The position numbers and the translations under genes were made by a program. The notes beneath the pieces were generated by a model that saw nothing but the letters and a program-made list of their open reading frames with translations, was not told the DNA's origin and did no database searches. Shown piece after piece: positions 9,295 through 19,394 of a stretch of DNA of 64,000 bases (position 1 is the stretch's first letter; each line of letters opens with the position of its first letter). Source of the DNA: Acidovorax sp. sif1233. GTDB lineage: Bacteria > Pseudomonadota > Gammaproteobacteria > Burkholderiales > Burkholderiaceae_C. The stretch is taken from assembly GCF_019218755.1 (NCBI RefSeq), contig NZ_JAHUWZ010000001.1, positions 1,054,001 to 1,118,000 on the forward strand, read 5' to 3'.

Positions 9295-11880
9295 ATGTTG
9301 AAAGCCTACCGTGACCATGTGGCCGAACGCGCCGCGCTGGGCATCCCACCGCTGCCGCTGACCGCCAAGCAGACCGGCGAGCTGATCGAGCTGCTCAAGA
9401 ACCCGCCCGCTGGCGAAGAAGCCACGCTGGTGGACCTGATCACGCACCGCGTGCCTGCCGGCGTGGACGACGCCGCCAAGGTCAAGGCCAGCTACCTGGC
9501 CGCCGTGGCCCACGGTACCGAGGTGTGCACGCTGATCGGCCGCGAGCGCGCCACGCAGCTCTTGGGCACCATGCTGGGCGGCTACAACCTCACCCCCCTG
9601 ATCGATCTGCTGGACGACGCGGCCGTGGCCTCCGTCGCCGCCGAAGCGCTCAAGAAGACGCTCTTGATGTTTGACCAGTTCCATGACGTCAAGGAAAAGG
9701 CCGACAAGGGCAACACCTTCGCCAAGTCCGTGCTGCAAAGCTGGGCCGACGCCGAATGGTTCACCAGCCGCCCCGAAGTGCCCCAGAGCATCAAGCTCAC
9801 CGTGCTCAAGGTCACCGGCGAAACCAACACCGACGACCTGTCGCCCGCGCCCGATGCCTGGAGCCGCCCCGACATTCCGCTACATGCGCTGGCCATGCTC
9901 AAGAACAAGCGCGACGGCATCACGCCCGAAGAAGACGGCAAGCGCGGCCCCATCAAGTTCATCGAAGACCTGCGCGCCCGTGGCAACCTGGTGGCCTATG
10001 TGGGCGACGTGGTCGGCACCGGCTCCAGCCGCAAGTCGGCCACCAACAGCGTGCTGTGGTTCACGGGCGAAGACATCCCGTTTGTGCCCAACAAGCGCTT
10101 CGGCGGCGTGTGCCTGGGCAGCAAGATCGCGCCCATCTTCTACAACACCATGGAAGATGCCGGCGCACTGCCCATCGAGCTGGACGTGAGCCAGATGAAC
10201 ATGGGCGACGAGATCGAGCTGCTGCCCTACGCCGGCAAGGCACTGAAGGACGGCCAGGTCATCGCCGAGTTCACCGTCAAGAGCGAAGTGCTGTTCGACG
10301 AAGTGCGCGCCGGTGGCCGCATTCCGCTGATCATCGGCCGTGGCCTCACGGCCAAGGCCCGCGAGGCCCTGGGCCTGGCGCCTTCCACCCTGTTCCGCCT
10401 GCCTCAGGTGCCTGCCGCTACCGGCAAGGGCTTCACCCTGGCGCAGAAGATGGTCGGCCGCGCCTGCGGCCTGCCCGAAGGCCTGGGCGTGGTGCCCGGC
10501 ACGTATTGCGAACCGCGCATGACCTCGGTCGGCTCGCAGGACACCACCGGCCCCATGACCCGCGACGAACTGAAGGACCTGGCCTGCCTGGGCTTCAGCT
10601 CCGACCTGGTGATGCAGTCCTTCTGCCACACGGCTGCCTACCCCAAGCCCGTGGACGTGAAGATGCACCACGAGCTGCCCGACTTCATCAGCACGCGCGG
10701 CGGCATCTCGCTCAAGCCCGGCGACGGCATCATCCACAGCTGGCTCAACCGCATGCTGCTGCCCGACACCGTGGGCACCGGCGGCGACTCGCACACGCGC
10801 TTCCCCATCGGCATCAGCTTCCCCGCCGGCTCAGGCCTGGTGGCGTTCGCTGCCGCCACGGGCGTGATGCCCCTCGATATGCCTGAATCGGTGCTGGTGC
10901 GCTTCAAGGGCAAGATGCAGCCCGGCGTCACGCTGCGCGACCTGGTGCATGCGATCCCCCTGTACGCCATCAAGGCCGGTCTGCTGACCGTGGCCAAGCA
11001 GGGCAAGAAGAACATCTTCTCGGGCCGGATCCTGGAAATCGAAGGTCTGCCGGACATGAAGGTCGAGCAGGCGTTCGAGCTGTCCGACGCATCGGCCGAG
11101 CGCTCTGCCGCTGGCTGCACGGTGCGCCTGAACAAGGAGCCCGTGATCGAGTACATCAACTCGAACATCGTGCTGCTCAAGAACATGATCGCCCAGGGCT
11201 ATGCCGACGCACGCACCATCGGCCGCCGCATCAAGGCCATGGAAGCCTGGCTGGCCAATCCCCAGCTGCTCGAACCCGATGACAACGCCGACTACGCCGC
11301 CGTGATCGAGATCGACCTGGCCGAGATCACCGAACCCATCGTCTGCTGCCCCAACGACCCCGACGACGCCAAGACGCTGTCGGACGTGGCCGGCGCCGCT
11401 ATCGACGAAGTGTTCATCGGCTCGTGCATGACCAACATCGGCCACTTCCGCGCGGCCTCCAAGCTGCTTGAAGGCAAGAAGGACATCCCCGTCAAGCTGT
11501 GGATGGCACCGCCCACGAAGATGGACGCGCACCAGCTCACCGAAGAAGGCCACTACGGCGTGTTCGGCGCGGCCGGCGCCCGCATGGAAATGCCTGGCTG
11601 CTCGCTGTGCATGGGCAACCAGGCCCAGGTGAAGGAAGGCGCCACCGTGATGTCCACCAGCACCCGCAACTTCCCCAACCGCCTGGGCAAGAACACCAAC
11701 GTCTACCTGGGCTCGGCCGAACTCTCGGCCATCTGCTCCAAGCTGGGCCGTATTCCTTCCAAGGAAGAGTACCTGGCCGACATCGGTGTCATCAACCAGA
11801 ACGGCGACAAGATCTACCAATACCTGAACTTCGACAAGATCGCCGAGTTCAAGGAAGTGGCAGACGGCGTGGCCGCCTGA
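9295..11880 (+). CDS. acnB: aconitate hydratase B (bifunctional aconitase / 2-methylisocitrate dehydratase)
   Basis: [4Fe-4S] enzyme isomerising citrate to isocitrate; AcnB enzymes also dehydrate or hydrate 2-methylisocitrate. The 861 residues begin [16 protein letters not shown], the standard AcnB start with its N-terminal HEAT-like domain. The swivel domain follows, then the catalytic domain with cluster ligands in SCMTNIGHF and CSLCMGNQ. Two adjacent ATGs exist at 9292 and 9295; the second has the better spacing from GGAG (9284-9287). An intrinsic terminator follows directly. It completes the TCA cluster that starts with mdh. Confidence 0.96.
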   Translation: MLKAYRDHVAERAALGIPPLPLTAKQTGELIELLKNPPAGEEATLVDLITHRVPAGVDDAAKVKASYLAAVAHGTEVCTLIGRERATQLLGTMLGGYNLTPLIDLLDDAAVASVAAEALKKTLLMFDQFHDVKEKADKGNTFAKSVLQSWADAEWFTSRPEVPQSIKLTVLKVTGETNTDDLSPAPDAWSRPDIPLHALAMLKNKRDGITPEEDGKRGPIKFIEDLRARGNLVAYVGDVVGTGSSRKSATNSVLWFTGEDIPFVPNKRFGGVCLGSKIAPIFYNTMEDAGALPIELDVSQMNMGDEIELLPYAGKALKDGQVIAEFTVKSEVLFDEVRAGGRIPLIIGRGLTAKAREALGLAPSTLFRLPQVPAATGKGFTLAQKMVGRACGLPEGLGVVPGTYCEPRMTSVGSQDTTGPMTRDELKDLACLGFSSDLVMQSFCHTAAYPKPVDVKMHHELPDFISTRGGISLKPGDGIIHSWLNRMLLPDTVGTGGDSHTRFPIGISFPAGSGLVAFAAATGVMPLDMPESVLVRFKGKMQPGVTLRDLVHAIPLYAIKAGLLTVAKQGKKNIFSGRILEIEGLPDMKVEQAFELSDASAERSAAGCTVRLNKEPVIEYINSNIVLLKNMIAQGYADARTIGRRIKAMEAWLANPQLLEPDDNADYAAVIEIDLAEITEPIVCCPNDPDDAKTLSDVAGAAIDEVFIGSCMTNIGHFRAASKLLEGKKDIPVKLWMAPPTKMDAHQLTEEGHYGVFGAAGARMEMPGCSLCMGNQAQVKEGATVMSTSTRNFPNRLGKNTNVYLGSAELSAICSKLGRIPSKEEYLADIGVINQNGDKIYQYLNFDKIAEFKEVADGVAA

Positions 11881-11910
11881 TTGCTTCCCTCCGGGGAGTG
11901 ATCCATTGCA

Positions 11911-11936
11911 AAAAGCGGCCTGCGGGCCGCTTTTTT
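11911..11936 (+). terminator. Rho-independent terminator after acnB
   Basis: The stem AGCGGCC / GGCCGCT around a short loop is preceded by AAAA and followed by TTTTTT, about 30 bases past the acnB stop. It is a strong intrinsic terminator for the mdh-acnB run. Confidence 0.9.
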
Positions 11937-12072
11937 CATGGCGTTGCGGGTGCGCCGCGCCACGCGCTTGCCACGCCGTGGTCATGGCCCAGACATTTTT
12001 TTGTCATGCAAATGTCATGATGGAGTCGCATGCTTGCCGCATAACAACAACAAAAGAAATGGAGGTACATCC

Positions 12073-14664
12073 ATGGCAAGAGGGACAACCGGCAAGGCAG
12101 GCACGTTCGGCGCGCGCCTGGCGGTGCTGCTGCTCAGCGCCGCCTTCGCCCTGGGCTTTGGCCTGGGTGGTTACTTCGTCGGGCTCAAGCCGCTGGCCCT
12201 GACCCTGCGGGCAGCGTGGGCGGTGCGCGGCTGGCAGCCCGTGCAGGCCCAGGTGCTCGCGGCCGACCTCGCGCGCCACAGCGACGGCGACGGCACCACC
12301 TGGCAGGTGCGGGCCCGCTACCGCTATGAATTCGCGGGGCGGCCATACGAAGGCTCCCGCGTCGGGCTCGACCCCACGGAGACGGCCGACAACATCGGCG
12401 ACTGGCACCAGCGCTGGCACTCGCAGCTGCAAGGCGCCCAGGCCCGCGGCGCGCGCATCACCATCATGGTCGACCCGCGCGAACCCTCGCGTTCCCTCAT
12501 CGACCCCTCCATCCGCTGGGCCCTGCTGATGTTCCGCCTGCCCTTTGCCCTGGTGTTCACTGCGGTGGGGCTGGGCGCGGCCTGGGTCTTCCTGGCCACC
12601 CTGCCAGGACTGGGCACGTCCAGGGAGCCGCAGGGGCAGGGCGGTGGCCGCCCGGGGCCGCAGGCCGGGGTTTCTGCCATCCCCTTGCCCAAGGGCTCTG
12701 CCGGCAGCCCGCTGGGCGCCGTCTGGTTCTTCACCTTTTTCTGGTGTGGCATTTCCTTTCCCATGGCCGGCATGTTGTGGACCAACCCGCAGTCGCCCTG
12801 GTTCGCCAAGGCCTTCATCGGCCTGTTCGTGCTGGTCGGAATGGCCCTGCTGGCCCTTGCGGTGCGACAGACCCACATGGCCTGGCGCTATGCGGGCGCG
12901 ACCCTTGTCCTGCTGCCGTCAGCACCGCGTGCAGGGCATCCGCTCGAAGTGACCCTGCTGCTCCCCGGGCGCGCCGCCGCCTACCAGCAGGGGCACAGCC
13001 TGCAACTGCGCCTGGCCCAGTACCGGGTGGACGAGTCGAGCTCCGGTTCGCCCGAGCGGTGCGTGGAGTCGTTCACCGAAGCCGCGCGCATGCAGCACAC
13101 GTCCGATGGCGGGTTGCGGCTGGTGGCACGCTTCGAGGTACCGCCCGATGCGCCCCCGCACGGCAGCCAGCGCTCGGGAGAGCGCGTGGACTGGCGCGTG
13201 GAACTGCTGCACAACCCGGACGGCGCCGTCGAGCTGACTTACGACCTTCCCGTGCAGGCCGCACCCCGCACCTTCGGTGGGGACGAACTGCCGGATCGTT
13301 TTGACCGGCGTGCCGCCTGGCAGCAGGAGGTTCCCATCGTGCCCCTGGGCGAGCAGGAAGAGGAAGAAGAAGGCTCCCGGCCTCTGCCCGCTTCGGTCAC
13401 GCTGCGGGAAACCCCGCAGGCCTGGCACTACGAATTCGCCCAGGGCGGCTGGCGCTGGGCCGCGGGCCTGGTGCTGGCCGCGCTGTTGCTGGAGTCGGCC
13501 ATCCATGGCCGGCTGGGCCCGCAGGGGCTGATGCTGCCCCGTGGGTTCTTTGCCGCCGGCGCGTGGATGGCCTTGGCCGCCTTTGCCCTGCATGCGACCA
13601 CCCGCCACTGGACCCTGACCGTGCAGGACGGCGGCATCACCGCGCGCCGCCACTCCTGGCTCTGGTCGCGCGCCGACACGGTGCCGGGCGCTGCCAGCCG
13701 CACCCTGGTGCACAAGCTGCTGCACTCCACGGGCAGCGGCGGCAGCGAGCACCGCTACCACGCGGTGTACGCGCGCGGTGCGGGCGGTGCGCTGGTGCGC
13801 CTGACCCCGGGCCTGGCAGGCGAGGCGGCGGCCACGGCCCTGGGGCAATCGCTGGGCCAGGCGTGGGCGCACCGGCGGGGCCGTTTCGCCGCCGGCATGC
13901 AGCGGCCCGCGCGGGCGCAGCATTCCCGCCCGGCCTGGGGGGCACTGCTGGTGCTGGCCCTGCTGGGCTGGTGGATCGTGGGGCCCCAGGCTGGCCGCAC
14001 CGTGGGCCGCGTTGTGGGGGCCGAGGCTTCCGCTTCGGCTGCAACCGCGCCGGCCGTGCCGTATTCCCTCGCGGAGGGTCGCTTGCTCGATGCACAGAAT
14101 GCCGGCGACGCCCCTGCGCTGCGGGACGCGCTGTCCGCCGGGGCGAATCCCGACCTGCTCGCGCCCAATGGTTCCTCGGTGCTCATGCTGGCGGCCCACC
14201 GTGGCCAGCTCGAGCACATCGAGGCGCTGCTGGGCGCGGGTGCCCAGCCCGACCTGCGCCAGACGCGCAAGGACAGCGAGCGGGGCGACACAGCCCTGCT
14301 GCGTGCCTTCTACGGCGGCCATCTGGCGGCGGCACGGCGCCTGGTGCAGGCAGGTGCCAGCCTCTCGGCCCGCAACCGCTGGGACTGGGGGCCCGTGCAC
14401 ATGGCCGCGCAGGGCGGCTGCATCCCATGCCTCGAATGGCTGGATGCGCAAGGCCAGCCGCTCGACGAACCCGCGCCCGCCAGCCGGGGCGAGACCCCCG
14501 CGATGCTGGCCGCAGGCCGGGGCCGCGTGGAGGCGCTGCAATGGTTCGCCGACCGTGGCATCGACCTTGCGCGCACGGACGCCCACGGCAAGACCGCGCT
14601 GGACTGGGCACGCTTCAAGCAACAGGCCGAGGCCGAGCGGTGGCTGATGGGGCGTGTGCGCTAG
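12073..14664 (+). CDS. large membrane protein with DUF3592-like N-terminal part and C-terminal ankyrin repeats
   Basis: Unknown function; 863 residues. A first membrane segment lies at about 15-40. An extracytoplasmic DUF3592-like beta domain follows (about 50-150, with YEFAGRPYEGSRVGLD). Further membrane segments lie near 160-180, 225-275, 465-505 and 620-640, and an acidic EEEEEG stretch falls before residue 440. The last 190 residues hold ankyrin-type repeats (SVLMLAAHRGQLEHIEALL and similar). The start is chosen at the ATG preceded by GGAGG (12061). Such architecture suggests a membrane scaffold that presents ankyrin repeats, but no partner is evident. It stands alone between acnB and a convergent LysR gene. 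Confidence 0.8.
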   Translation: MARGTTGKAGTFGARLAVLLLSAAFALGFGLGGYFVGLKPLALTLRAAWAVRGWQPVQAQVLAADLARHSDGDGTTWQVRARYRYEFAGRPYEGSRVGLDPTETADNIGDWHQRWHSQLQGAQARGARITIMVDPREPSRSLIDPSIRWALLMFRLPFALVFTAVGLGAAWVFLATLPGLGTSREPQGQGGGRPGPQAGVSAIPLPKGSAGSPLGAVWFFTFFWCGISFPMAGMLWTNPQSPWFAKAFIGLFVLVGMALLALAVRQTHMAWRYAGATLVLLPSAPRAGHPLEVTLLLPGRAAAYQQGHSLQLRLAQYRVDESSSGSPERCVESFTEAARMQHTSDGGLRLVARFEVPPDAPPHGSQRSGERVDWRVELLHNPDGAVELTYDLPVQAAPRTFGGDELPDRFDRRAAWQQEVPIVPLGEQEEEEEGSRPLPASVTLRETPQAWHYEFAQGGWRWAAGLVLAALLLESAIHGRLGPQGLMLPRGFFAAGAWMALAAFALHATTRHWTLTVQDGGITARRHSWLWSRADTVPGAASRTLVHKLLHSTGSGGSEHRYHAVYARGAGGALVRLTPGLAGEAAATALGQSLGQAWAHRRGRFAAGMQRPARAQHSRPAWGALLVLALLGWWIVGPQAGRTVGRVVGAEASASAATAPAVPYSLAEGRLLDAQNAGDAPALRDALSAGANPDLLAPNGSSVLMLAAHRGQLEHIEALLGAGAQPDLRQTRKDSERGDTALLRAFYGGHLAAARRLVQAGASLSARNRWDWGPVHMAAQGGCIPCLEWLDAQGQPLDEPAPASRGETPAMLAAGRGRVEALQWFADRGIDLARTDAHGKTALDWARFKQQAEAERWLMGRVR

Positions 14665-14789
14665 GCGCGGCTGGCCGCGCTCCGTGAAGCGGTTCCGGCC
14701 AGGGCGCCGCACTGCGGGCGGTGCGAGGCGCACGGCAGGGCGCAGCAGCGGCGCGAGAAGGGTTTCGTCGGCCGCCGCTCCAAGGCTTT

Positions 14790-15680
14790 TCAGCCCAGCG
14801 CCGGCAGCAAATGCTGCACCAGCTGCTGCGCATGCTGCGGCAATTCGTCGAGCTCGCGCAGGCACAGCACCAGTTGCCGGTCCGCCCAGGCATCGGTCAG
14901 GCGCACGGCCTTCACGTGCTGCGCCCGGCTGTGGCGTGCGGCTGCCGCGCGGGGAATGATGCCCACGCCCACGCCCAGCCCCACGAGCTGGCACACCGCC
15001 TCGAACTGGCGCAGCCGCACGCGGTAGCGCAGCCGCCGCCCCTGGCGCTGTGCCTGGCGCACCACCAGGGCCTGCAGCGCGCTGCCCTCGGCCAGGCCAA
15101 CGAAGTCCAGGTGCGCGACGTCGGCCAGCGCCACGCTGCGTTGTGCGGCCAGTGCGTGCCCCTGGGGCACCACCAGCACCAGCGGGTCGGGCCGCAGCAC
15201 CCGCGTGGACAGGCCTTCGAGGTCCACCGCGTCGGACACCAGGCCCATGTCGCACAGCCCGGCGCGCACCGCGTCGGCCACCTCCTGGCTGGAGCGCTCC
15301 TCCACGTCCACCGAAATGCGCGGGTGCCGCGCCAGAAAGCCTGCCATGGCCCGCGGCAGGTACTCGCTCAGCGCCGAGCTGTTGCACAGCACGCGCACAT
15401 GGCCCGCCAGGCCCGCGCCATATTCGCCCAGGTCGCCGCGCAGCAGCTCCATCTGCTGCAGCACTAGCCGCGCGTGGTGCAGCAGCGTGTGGCCCGCGGG
15501 CGTGGGCTGCACGCCGCGTTGTTCGCGCAGCAGCAGGGGCACGCCCAGCGCGTCTTCCATGCCGCGTATGCGCTCGCTGGCCGAGGCCAGCGCCATGTGG
15601 CTGCGTTCTGCGCCTCCCGTGATGGTGCCTGCTTCGTGCACGTGCACGAAGAGACGCAGGTCGGTGAGGTCAAAGCGCAT
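14790..15680 (-). CDS. LysR-family transcriptional regulator
   Basis: The 296 residues have an N-terminal winged helix-turn-helix (DLRLFVHVHEAGTITGGAE, then a SEAS-like ALASASERIRGMEDALG recognition region). A two-lobed periplasmic-binding-protein-like effector domain follows from about residue 90. It diverges from a TauE/SafE-type exporter with about 195 bases between the starts, the classic LysR arrangement, so it probably controls that gene. The inducer is unknown. I chose the ATG at MRFDLTDLRLF; 30 further in-frame residues upstream look non-coding. Confidence 0.9.
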   Translation of the reverse strand: MRFDLTDLRLFVHVHEAGTITGGAERSHMALASASERIRGMEDALGVPLLLREQRGVQPTPAGHTLLHHARLVLQQMELLRGDLGEYGAGLAGHVRVLCNSSALSEYLPRAMAGFLARHPRISVDVEERSSQEVADAVRAGLCDMGLVSDAVDLEGLSTRVLRPDPLVLVVPQGHALAAQRSVALADVAHLDFVGLAEGSALQALVVRQAQRQGRRLRYRVRLRQFEAVCQLVGLGVGVGIIPRAAAARHSRAQHVKAVRLTDAWADRQLVLCLRELDELPQHAQQLVQHLLPALG

Positions 15681-15874
15681 GGGGCAAACGTACCACATGG
15701 CAGGCTTCGGCCGCGCCTGAGGCGGGCTACGCGGCTTCCGCATTTCCAGGGGCGGGGCCATCCGAAACAATGACCTTTGGCACTGCGTTGCTGGACATGC
15801 GGTGGGTGGGTTTCGGACCAGGGGATACCGATGGAACTTGTGATGAATCAGCCGCCTTCCGGGGCGGGGCGCTC

Positions 15875-16669
15875 ATGAACGGGGTTGCCGAGCTGTGGGG
15901 CCACGGCATTGCGCCGGGCTGGCTGGCGGGGGCGGCCGCCATTTTCTGGCTGGCCGGCACGGTCAAGGGCGTGGTGGGGCTGGGCCTGCCCACGGTGGCG
16001 ATGGCCCTCTTGGCCATGCTGGTTCCGCCGGCCCAGGCGGCGGCGTTGCTGGTGGTGCCTTCGCTGGTCACCAATGTCTGGCAGATGCGCCCCTGGCCCG
16101 CCGTGTGGCCGCTGGTGCGGCGCCTGGGCGGCATGCAATGCGGAATCTGCCTGGGCACCTGGCTGTGCGCGTGGTGGCTGGGGGCGCCCGCGGGCCCTGG
16201 GTCGCGCTTGGCGCTGGGGCTGGCCCTCGCGCTGTATGGCGCCTGGGGCTTGACGGGGACGCGGCGGGTGCTGCCCCTGCCGGCCCAGGGCTGGCAGGGG
16301 CCCCTGGTGGGGTTCGCGACCGGTGCCATCGCCGCCGCCACGGGTGTTTTCGTGGTGCCCGCCGTGCCCTATCTGCAGGCGCTGGGCCTGCAGCGCGATG
16401 CGCTGGTGCAGGCCATGGGGCTGAGCTTCACGGTCTCCACACTCGCGCTGGCCGCCGGCCTGGCATTCAACGCGAGCTATCCCGTGGCGACCGTGGGGCT
16501 GTCGGTCGTGATGCTGCTGCCTGCGCTGGCGGGCATGGCGTGTGGGCAGTGGCTGCGGGCCCGGATGTCACCCGTGTGGTTTCGGCGCAGCCTCATGCTG
16601 GGCCTGTTGGCCCTGGGCGTGGCCATGGTGGTGGACGTGCTGGCATGGCATGGTTTTGCGTCGCGCTAG
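15875..16669 (+). CDS. TauE/SafE-family membrane protein (putative sulfite/organosulfonate exporter)
   Basis: The 264 residues are largely hydrophobic, with about eight predicted membrane segments and the two-fold internal repeat of the TauE/SafE (DUF81) family: GTVKGVVGLGLPTVAMALL in the first half and a glycine-rich GFATGAIAAATGVFVVP in the second. Family members move sulfite, sulfoacetate or other small anions; the substrate here is not known. It is transcribed away from a LysR regulator that likely controls it. The chosen ATG begins MNGVAELWGHG. Confidence 0.85.
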   Translation: MNGVAELWGHGIAPGWLAGAAAIFWLAGTVKGVVGLGLPTVAMALLAMLVPPAQAAALLVVPSLVTNVWQMRPWPAVWPLVRRLGGMQCGICLGTWLCAWWLGAPAGPGSRLALGLALALYGAWGLTGTRRVLPLPAQGWQGPLVGFATGAIAAATGVFVVPAVPYLQALGLQRDALVQAMGLSFTVSTLALAAGLAFNASYPVATVGLSVVMLLPALAGMACGQWLRARMSPVWFRRSLMLGLLALGVAMVVDVLAWHGFASR

Positions 16670-16708
16670 GGCGCTGCGCGGGGCGCTGTTTCCTCGCCTG
16701 CCGGCCCG

Positions 16709-17260
16709 TTACCGGACCTGTTTTTTCTCCAGCTTGCGGGTGAGGGTGCGGCGGTGCATGCCCAGGCGCCTTGCCGCTTCCGAGAGATTGAAGCCGGTTT
16801 CGGCCAGCACTTCGTTGATGCGCTCCCATTCCAGGGTCTTGATGGAGCTGGACCGGTTCGTCAGCTCCACGTCGGTGTTGCCCGCCTTGAGCCCGAAGGC
16901 GGCCTCGATGTCGTCGGTATTGGACGGCTTGGCGAGGTAGTGGCATGCGCCCAGCTTCACGGCCTCCACCGCCGTGGCGATGCTGGCAAAGCCTGTGAGC
17001 ACCACGATGAGCATGGCCTCGCTGGCCGCATGCAGCTTCTGCACGCAGACCAGGCCCGAGGCTTCGCCCTTGAGCTTGAGGTCCACCACCGCATAGCCGG
17101 GCGTGTGCTGTGCGAGCAGGGTTTCGACCTCGGGAAGGCCCGTGGCCTGCAGCACGCGGTAGCCGCGCCGCTCGAACGAGCGCGCCAGCGTGCGGGCAAA
17201 GGCCTCGTCGTCTTCCACGATCAGCAACAGGCGTTCTTCTTTTTCTGTGTCGGTATCCAT
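16709..17260 (-). CDS. regA: response regulator of the RegA/PrrA/ActR type
   Basis: Two-domain redox response regulator of 183 residues. The receiver domain has acidic residues Asp17 and Asp18 in VEDDE, the phosphoacceptor Asp60 in AVVDLKLKG, Thr89 in LTGFAS and Lys111 in LAKPS. The C-terminal Fis-type helix-turn-helix is FNLSEAARRLGMHRRTLTRK (about 157-176), very close to the invariant DNA-binding region of the RegA family. It lies 8 bases after the RegB-like kinase and ends the cyo-surf1-regB unit. It probably tunes respiratory genes, including the quinol oxidase upstream, in response to quinone redox state; the regulon is inference. Confidence 0.88.
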   Translation of the reverse strand: MDTDTEKEERLLLIVEDDEAFARTLARSFERRGYRVLQATGLPEVETLLAQHTPGYAVVDLKLKGEASGLVCVQKLHAASEAMLIVVLTGFASIATAVEAVKLGACHYLAKPSNTDDIEAAFGLKAGNTDVELTNRSSSIKTLEWERINEVLAETGFNLSEAARRLGMHRRTLTRKLEKKQVR

Positions 17261-17268
17261 GATGCGCG

Positions 17269-18594
17269 TCAGGCTCCAGGCAAGGCGATCGCTGCCAGAG
17301 GCAGCTCTATGGTGACTTCGGCACCCCCTTCGGGGCGGTTGTGCGCCGTGACGCTGCCGCCCAGCGTGCGTGCCACGTTGAGCACGAGGTACAGGCCCAG
17401 CCCGCCCCCGGGGCGCTCCTTGGTGGACTGGTAGGGGGTTCCCAGCCTTGCCAGCATGCCCGGCGCAAAACCGGGCCCTGCGTCGGTGACGGTGATGCGC
17501 AGCGCATCGGCGCTGCGCGTGATGGCCAGGCGCACCCATGCCGGCGAGGCGTCGCGCGCATTGTCGAGCACATTGAAAACCATCTGCTGGAGCGTGGTGT
17601 CCGACACCATGGGCGTGTCGGCGCCGAAGTCGTTGTCGTACACGAACCGCGGCATCGACCGCGTGCTGCGCCATTCCTCTGCCAGGGCATCGACGAAGGT
17701 GCGCACGGTGGTCTGCACCGAAGCTTCCCCGCGGGTCTCTCCGGCCGAGAGCAGGATGCCGCTCACGATGCTCTTGCAGCGCTGCACCTGGGCCTGCATC
17801 TCGCCGATGTCTTCCTGCAGCGGTTCATGGGCCGCCAGGCGCTCATCGCGTCGCCAGTCGCCCAGGATCACGGCCAGGGTGGACAGCGGGGTGCCCAGCT
17901 CGTGCGCGGCGCCCGAGGCCAGCAGCCCCATGCGCACGATGTGTTCCTCTTCCACGCGGCGCCGGCGCGCGGCCGCCAGGCGCGCATCGCGCTCGCGCAG
18001 GTTCAGGCTGATGCGCGTGATGAAGACGACGACCAGGGTGGCATTGAGCGCGAAGCAGACCAGCAGCCCGATCACGTACAGGCTGGACAGGCCCTGGTGC
18101 AGGTCCTGCGGCAGCTCCAGGGGCAGGTGGTAGACGGCCAGCAAGCCGAAGCACAGCAGCGTGGTGATCACGATGGACCAGATGTAGGCGCCGCGCAGCA
18201 GCACGGCCCCCAGCGTGATCTGCAGCAGGTACAGAAACACGAACGGGTTGCTGGTGCCGCCGCTCAGGTAGAGCTGTACCGTGAGCACGGCGACGTCGAT
18301 CAGCAGCGCCAGGAAAAGCTCCACGTTGCGCACCACCACGGGGCCCATGCGCAGGCGCAGCAGGCTGGCCACGTTGAAAAGCGCAAGGCATCCCACCACC
18401 AGCAGCATTTCGCGCTGCGGCAGCACCAGGCCCAGGCTGTAGTGCACCATCTCGATGGTGAACACCTGTCCGACCACGGCGATCCAGCGCAGCTGGATCA
18501 GCTGCTGGAGGTTCTTGATGCCCGCCGCGGCATCGGCCGAGCGGGCATTGCGCTGCGGCAGGGCGGTGGCGGCGTCAGGGCGAAGGGGGTTCAT
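17269..18594 (-). CDS. regB: RegB/PrrB-type redox-sensing histidine kinase
   Basis: Membrane kinase of 441 residues with about six N-terminal membrane segments (35-190). The diagnostic quinone-site heptapeptide GGTSNPF is at 112-118. The H-box GAAHELGTPLSTLAV has phosphoacceptor His231. Cys273 in QRCKSIV matches the position of the redox-active cysteine in the RegB dimerisation interface. ATP-binding motifs are NVLDNARDAS (N-box), DAGPGF and GGGLGLYL. Together these identify the RegB family and not just a generic kinase. The start at MNPLRPD overlaps the end of surf1 by 20 bases, implying translational coupling. It should sense oxidised/reduced ubiquinone and phosphorylate the next gene's product. 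Confidence 0.9.
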   Translation of the reverse strand: MNPLRPDAATALPQRNARSADAAAGIKNLQQLIQLRWIAVVGQVFTIEMVHYSLGLVLPQREMLLVVGCLALFNVASLLRLRMGPVVVRNVELFLALLIDVAVLTVQLYLSGGTSNPFVFLYLLQITLGAVLLRGAYIWSIVITTLLCFGLLAVYHLPLELPQDLHQGLSSLYVIGLLVCFALNATLVVVFITRISLNLRERDARLAAARRRRVEEEHIVRMGLLASGAAHELGTPLSTLAVILGDWRRDERLAAHEPLQEDIGEMQAQVQRCKSIVSGILLSAGETRGEASVQTTVRTFVDALAEEWRSTRSMPRFVYDNDFGADTPMVSDTTLQQMVFNVLDNARDASPAWVRLAITRSADALRITVTDAGPGFAPGMLARLGTPYQSTKERPGGGLGLYLVLNVARTLGGSVTAHNRPEGGAEVTIELPLAAIALPGA

Positions 18595-19390
18595 CGGTGG
18601 TCGTGGGGCGGCGGGAAGGGCCATGCCGGCGGCGTTCATAGCGTGCCACATACCAGCCGGCGCCCGCAACCATGAGCGCGAGCCCGTACCAGGTCGCCGC
18701 GTACACCAGATGGCTGTTGGAAAAACGGATCACCGTCATGCCCGGGCGGGGCCAGGTCTGCACGGAAGGCGCGCCGCCAGCGGCGGGCAGGCCCGCATCC
18801 ACGAAGAAGGGCGCGGCGCGGGGCAGCCCCAGTGCCTGGCTGATGGCGGCCACGTCGCGCGAGTGCCAGCGTTGCTGCGCGGGATCATTGGTCCGCAGAA
18901 AACCGCCGCCAGGCTCCGAGATCCTCAGCAGTCCTTCCACGGTGGCCACGGGCCGGGGTGGCTGCGCCCCTCCCGTGAGCCACTGGTTGCGCTGCGCCTG
19001 CGGTACAAAACCGCGGTTCACGAGCACCTGCGTGCCGTCGTCCAGCTGCAGCGGGGCCATGACCCAGAAGCCCGCGCCCAGCTCTGTCACCGCCTGGGTG
19101 AGGACCGTCTTGTCTGCCAGCCACCGGCCCTGCAGGGTGACGGCAAGGTATTCGTGGTCTGCCGCGTTGACCCGGGGCCACTGGCTGGCCGGTGGCGCCG
19201 CCACGGGAGCCGCATGCACCCGGTGCTCCACGCGCTCGATGAGCGCGAGCTTCCACGCGCGGCGCTGGACCTGCCACGTGCCCAGGGCGGCAAATGCCGA
19301 GAACAGGGCGATGCCCACGAGCACGAGGGCCGCCTGGCGGAGCCGCCGCCGGGCGAAGGGCGCGTGCGCGGGGGAGGGCTCTGGCGTCAA
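18575..19390 (-). CDS. SURF1-family oxidase assembly factor
   Basis: The 271 residues follow the SURF1 pattern: an N-terminal membrane helix (about 18-40), a periplasmic domain starting with GTWQVQRRAWKLALIERV, the central VNRGFVPQ segment, and a C-terminal membrane helix (about 225-245) after the conserved SNSHLVYAATWYGLAL. SURF1 proteins assist haem a or haem insertion into subunit I of haem-copper oxidases. Here the gene directly follows cyoD (4-base gap), so it most likely serves the quinol oxidase. This is comparable to the Surf1q described for Paracoccus denitrificans. Confidence 0.9.
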   Translation of the reverse strand: MTPEPSPAHAPFARRRLRQAALVLVGIALFSAFAALGTWQVQRRAWKLALIERVEHRVHAAPVAAPPASQWPRVNAADHEYLAVTLQGRWLADKTVLTQAVTELGAGFWVMAPLQLDDGTQVLVNRGFVPQAQRNQWLTGGAQPPRPVATVEGLLRISEPGGGFLRTNDPAQQRWHSRDVAAISQALGLPRAAPFFVDAGLPAAGGAPSVQTWPRPGMTVIRFSNSHLVYAATWYGLALMVAGAGWYVARYERRRHGPSRRPTTTDEPPSP

Positions 19391-19394
19391 GGTG

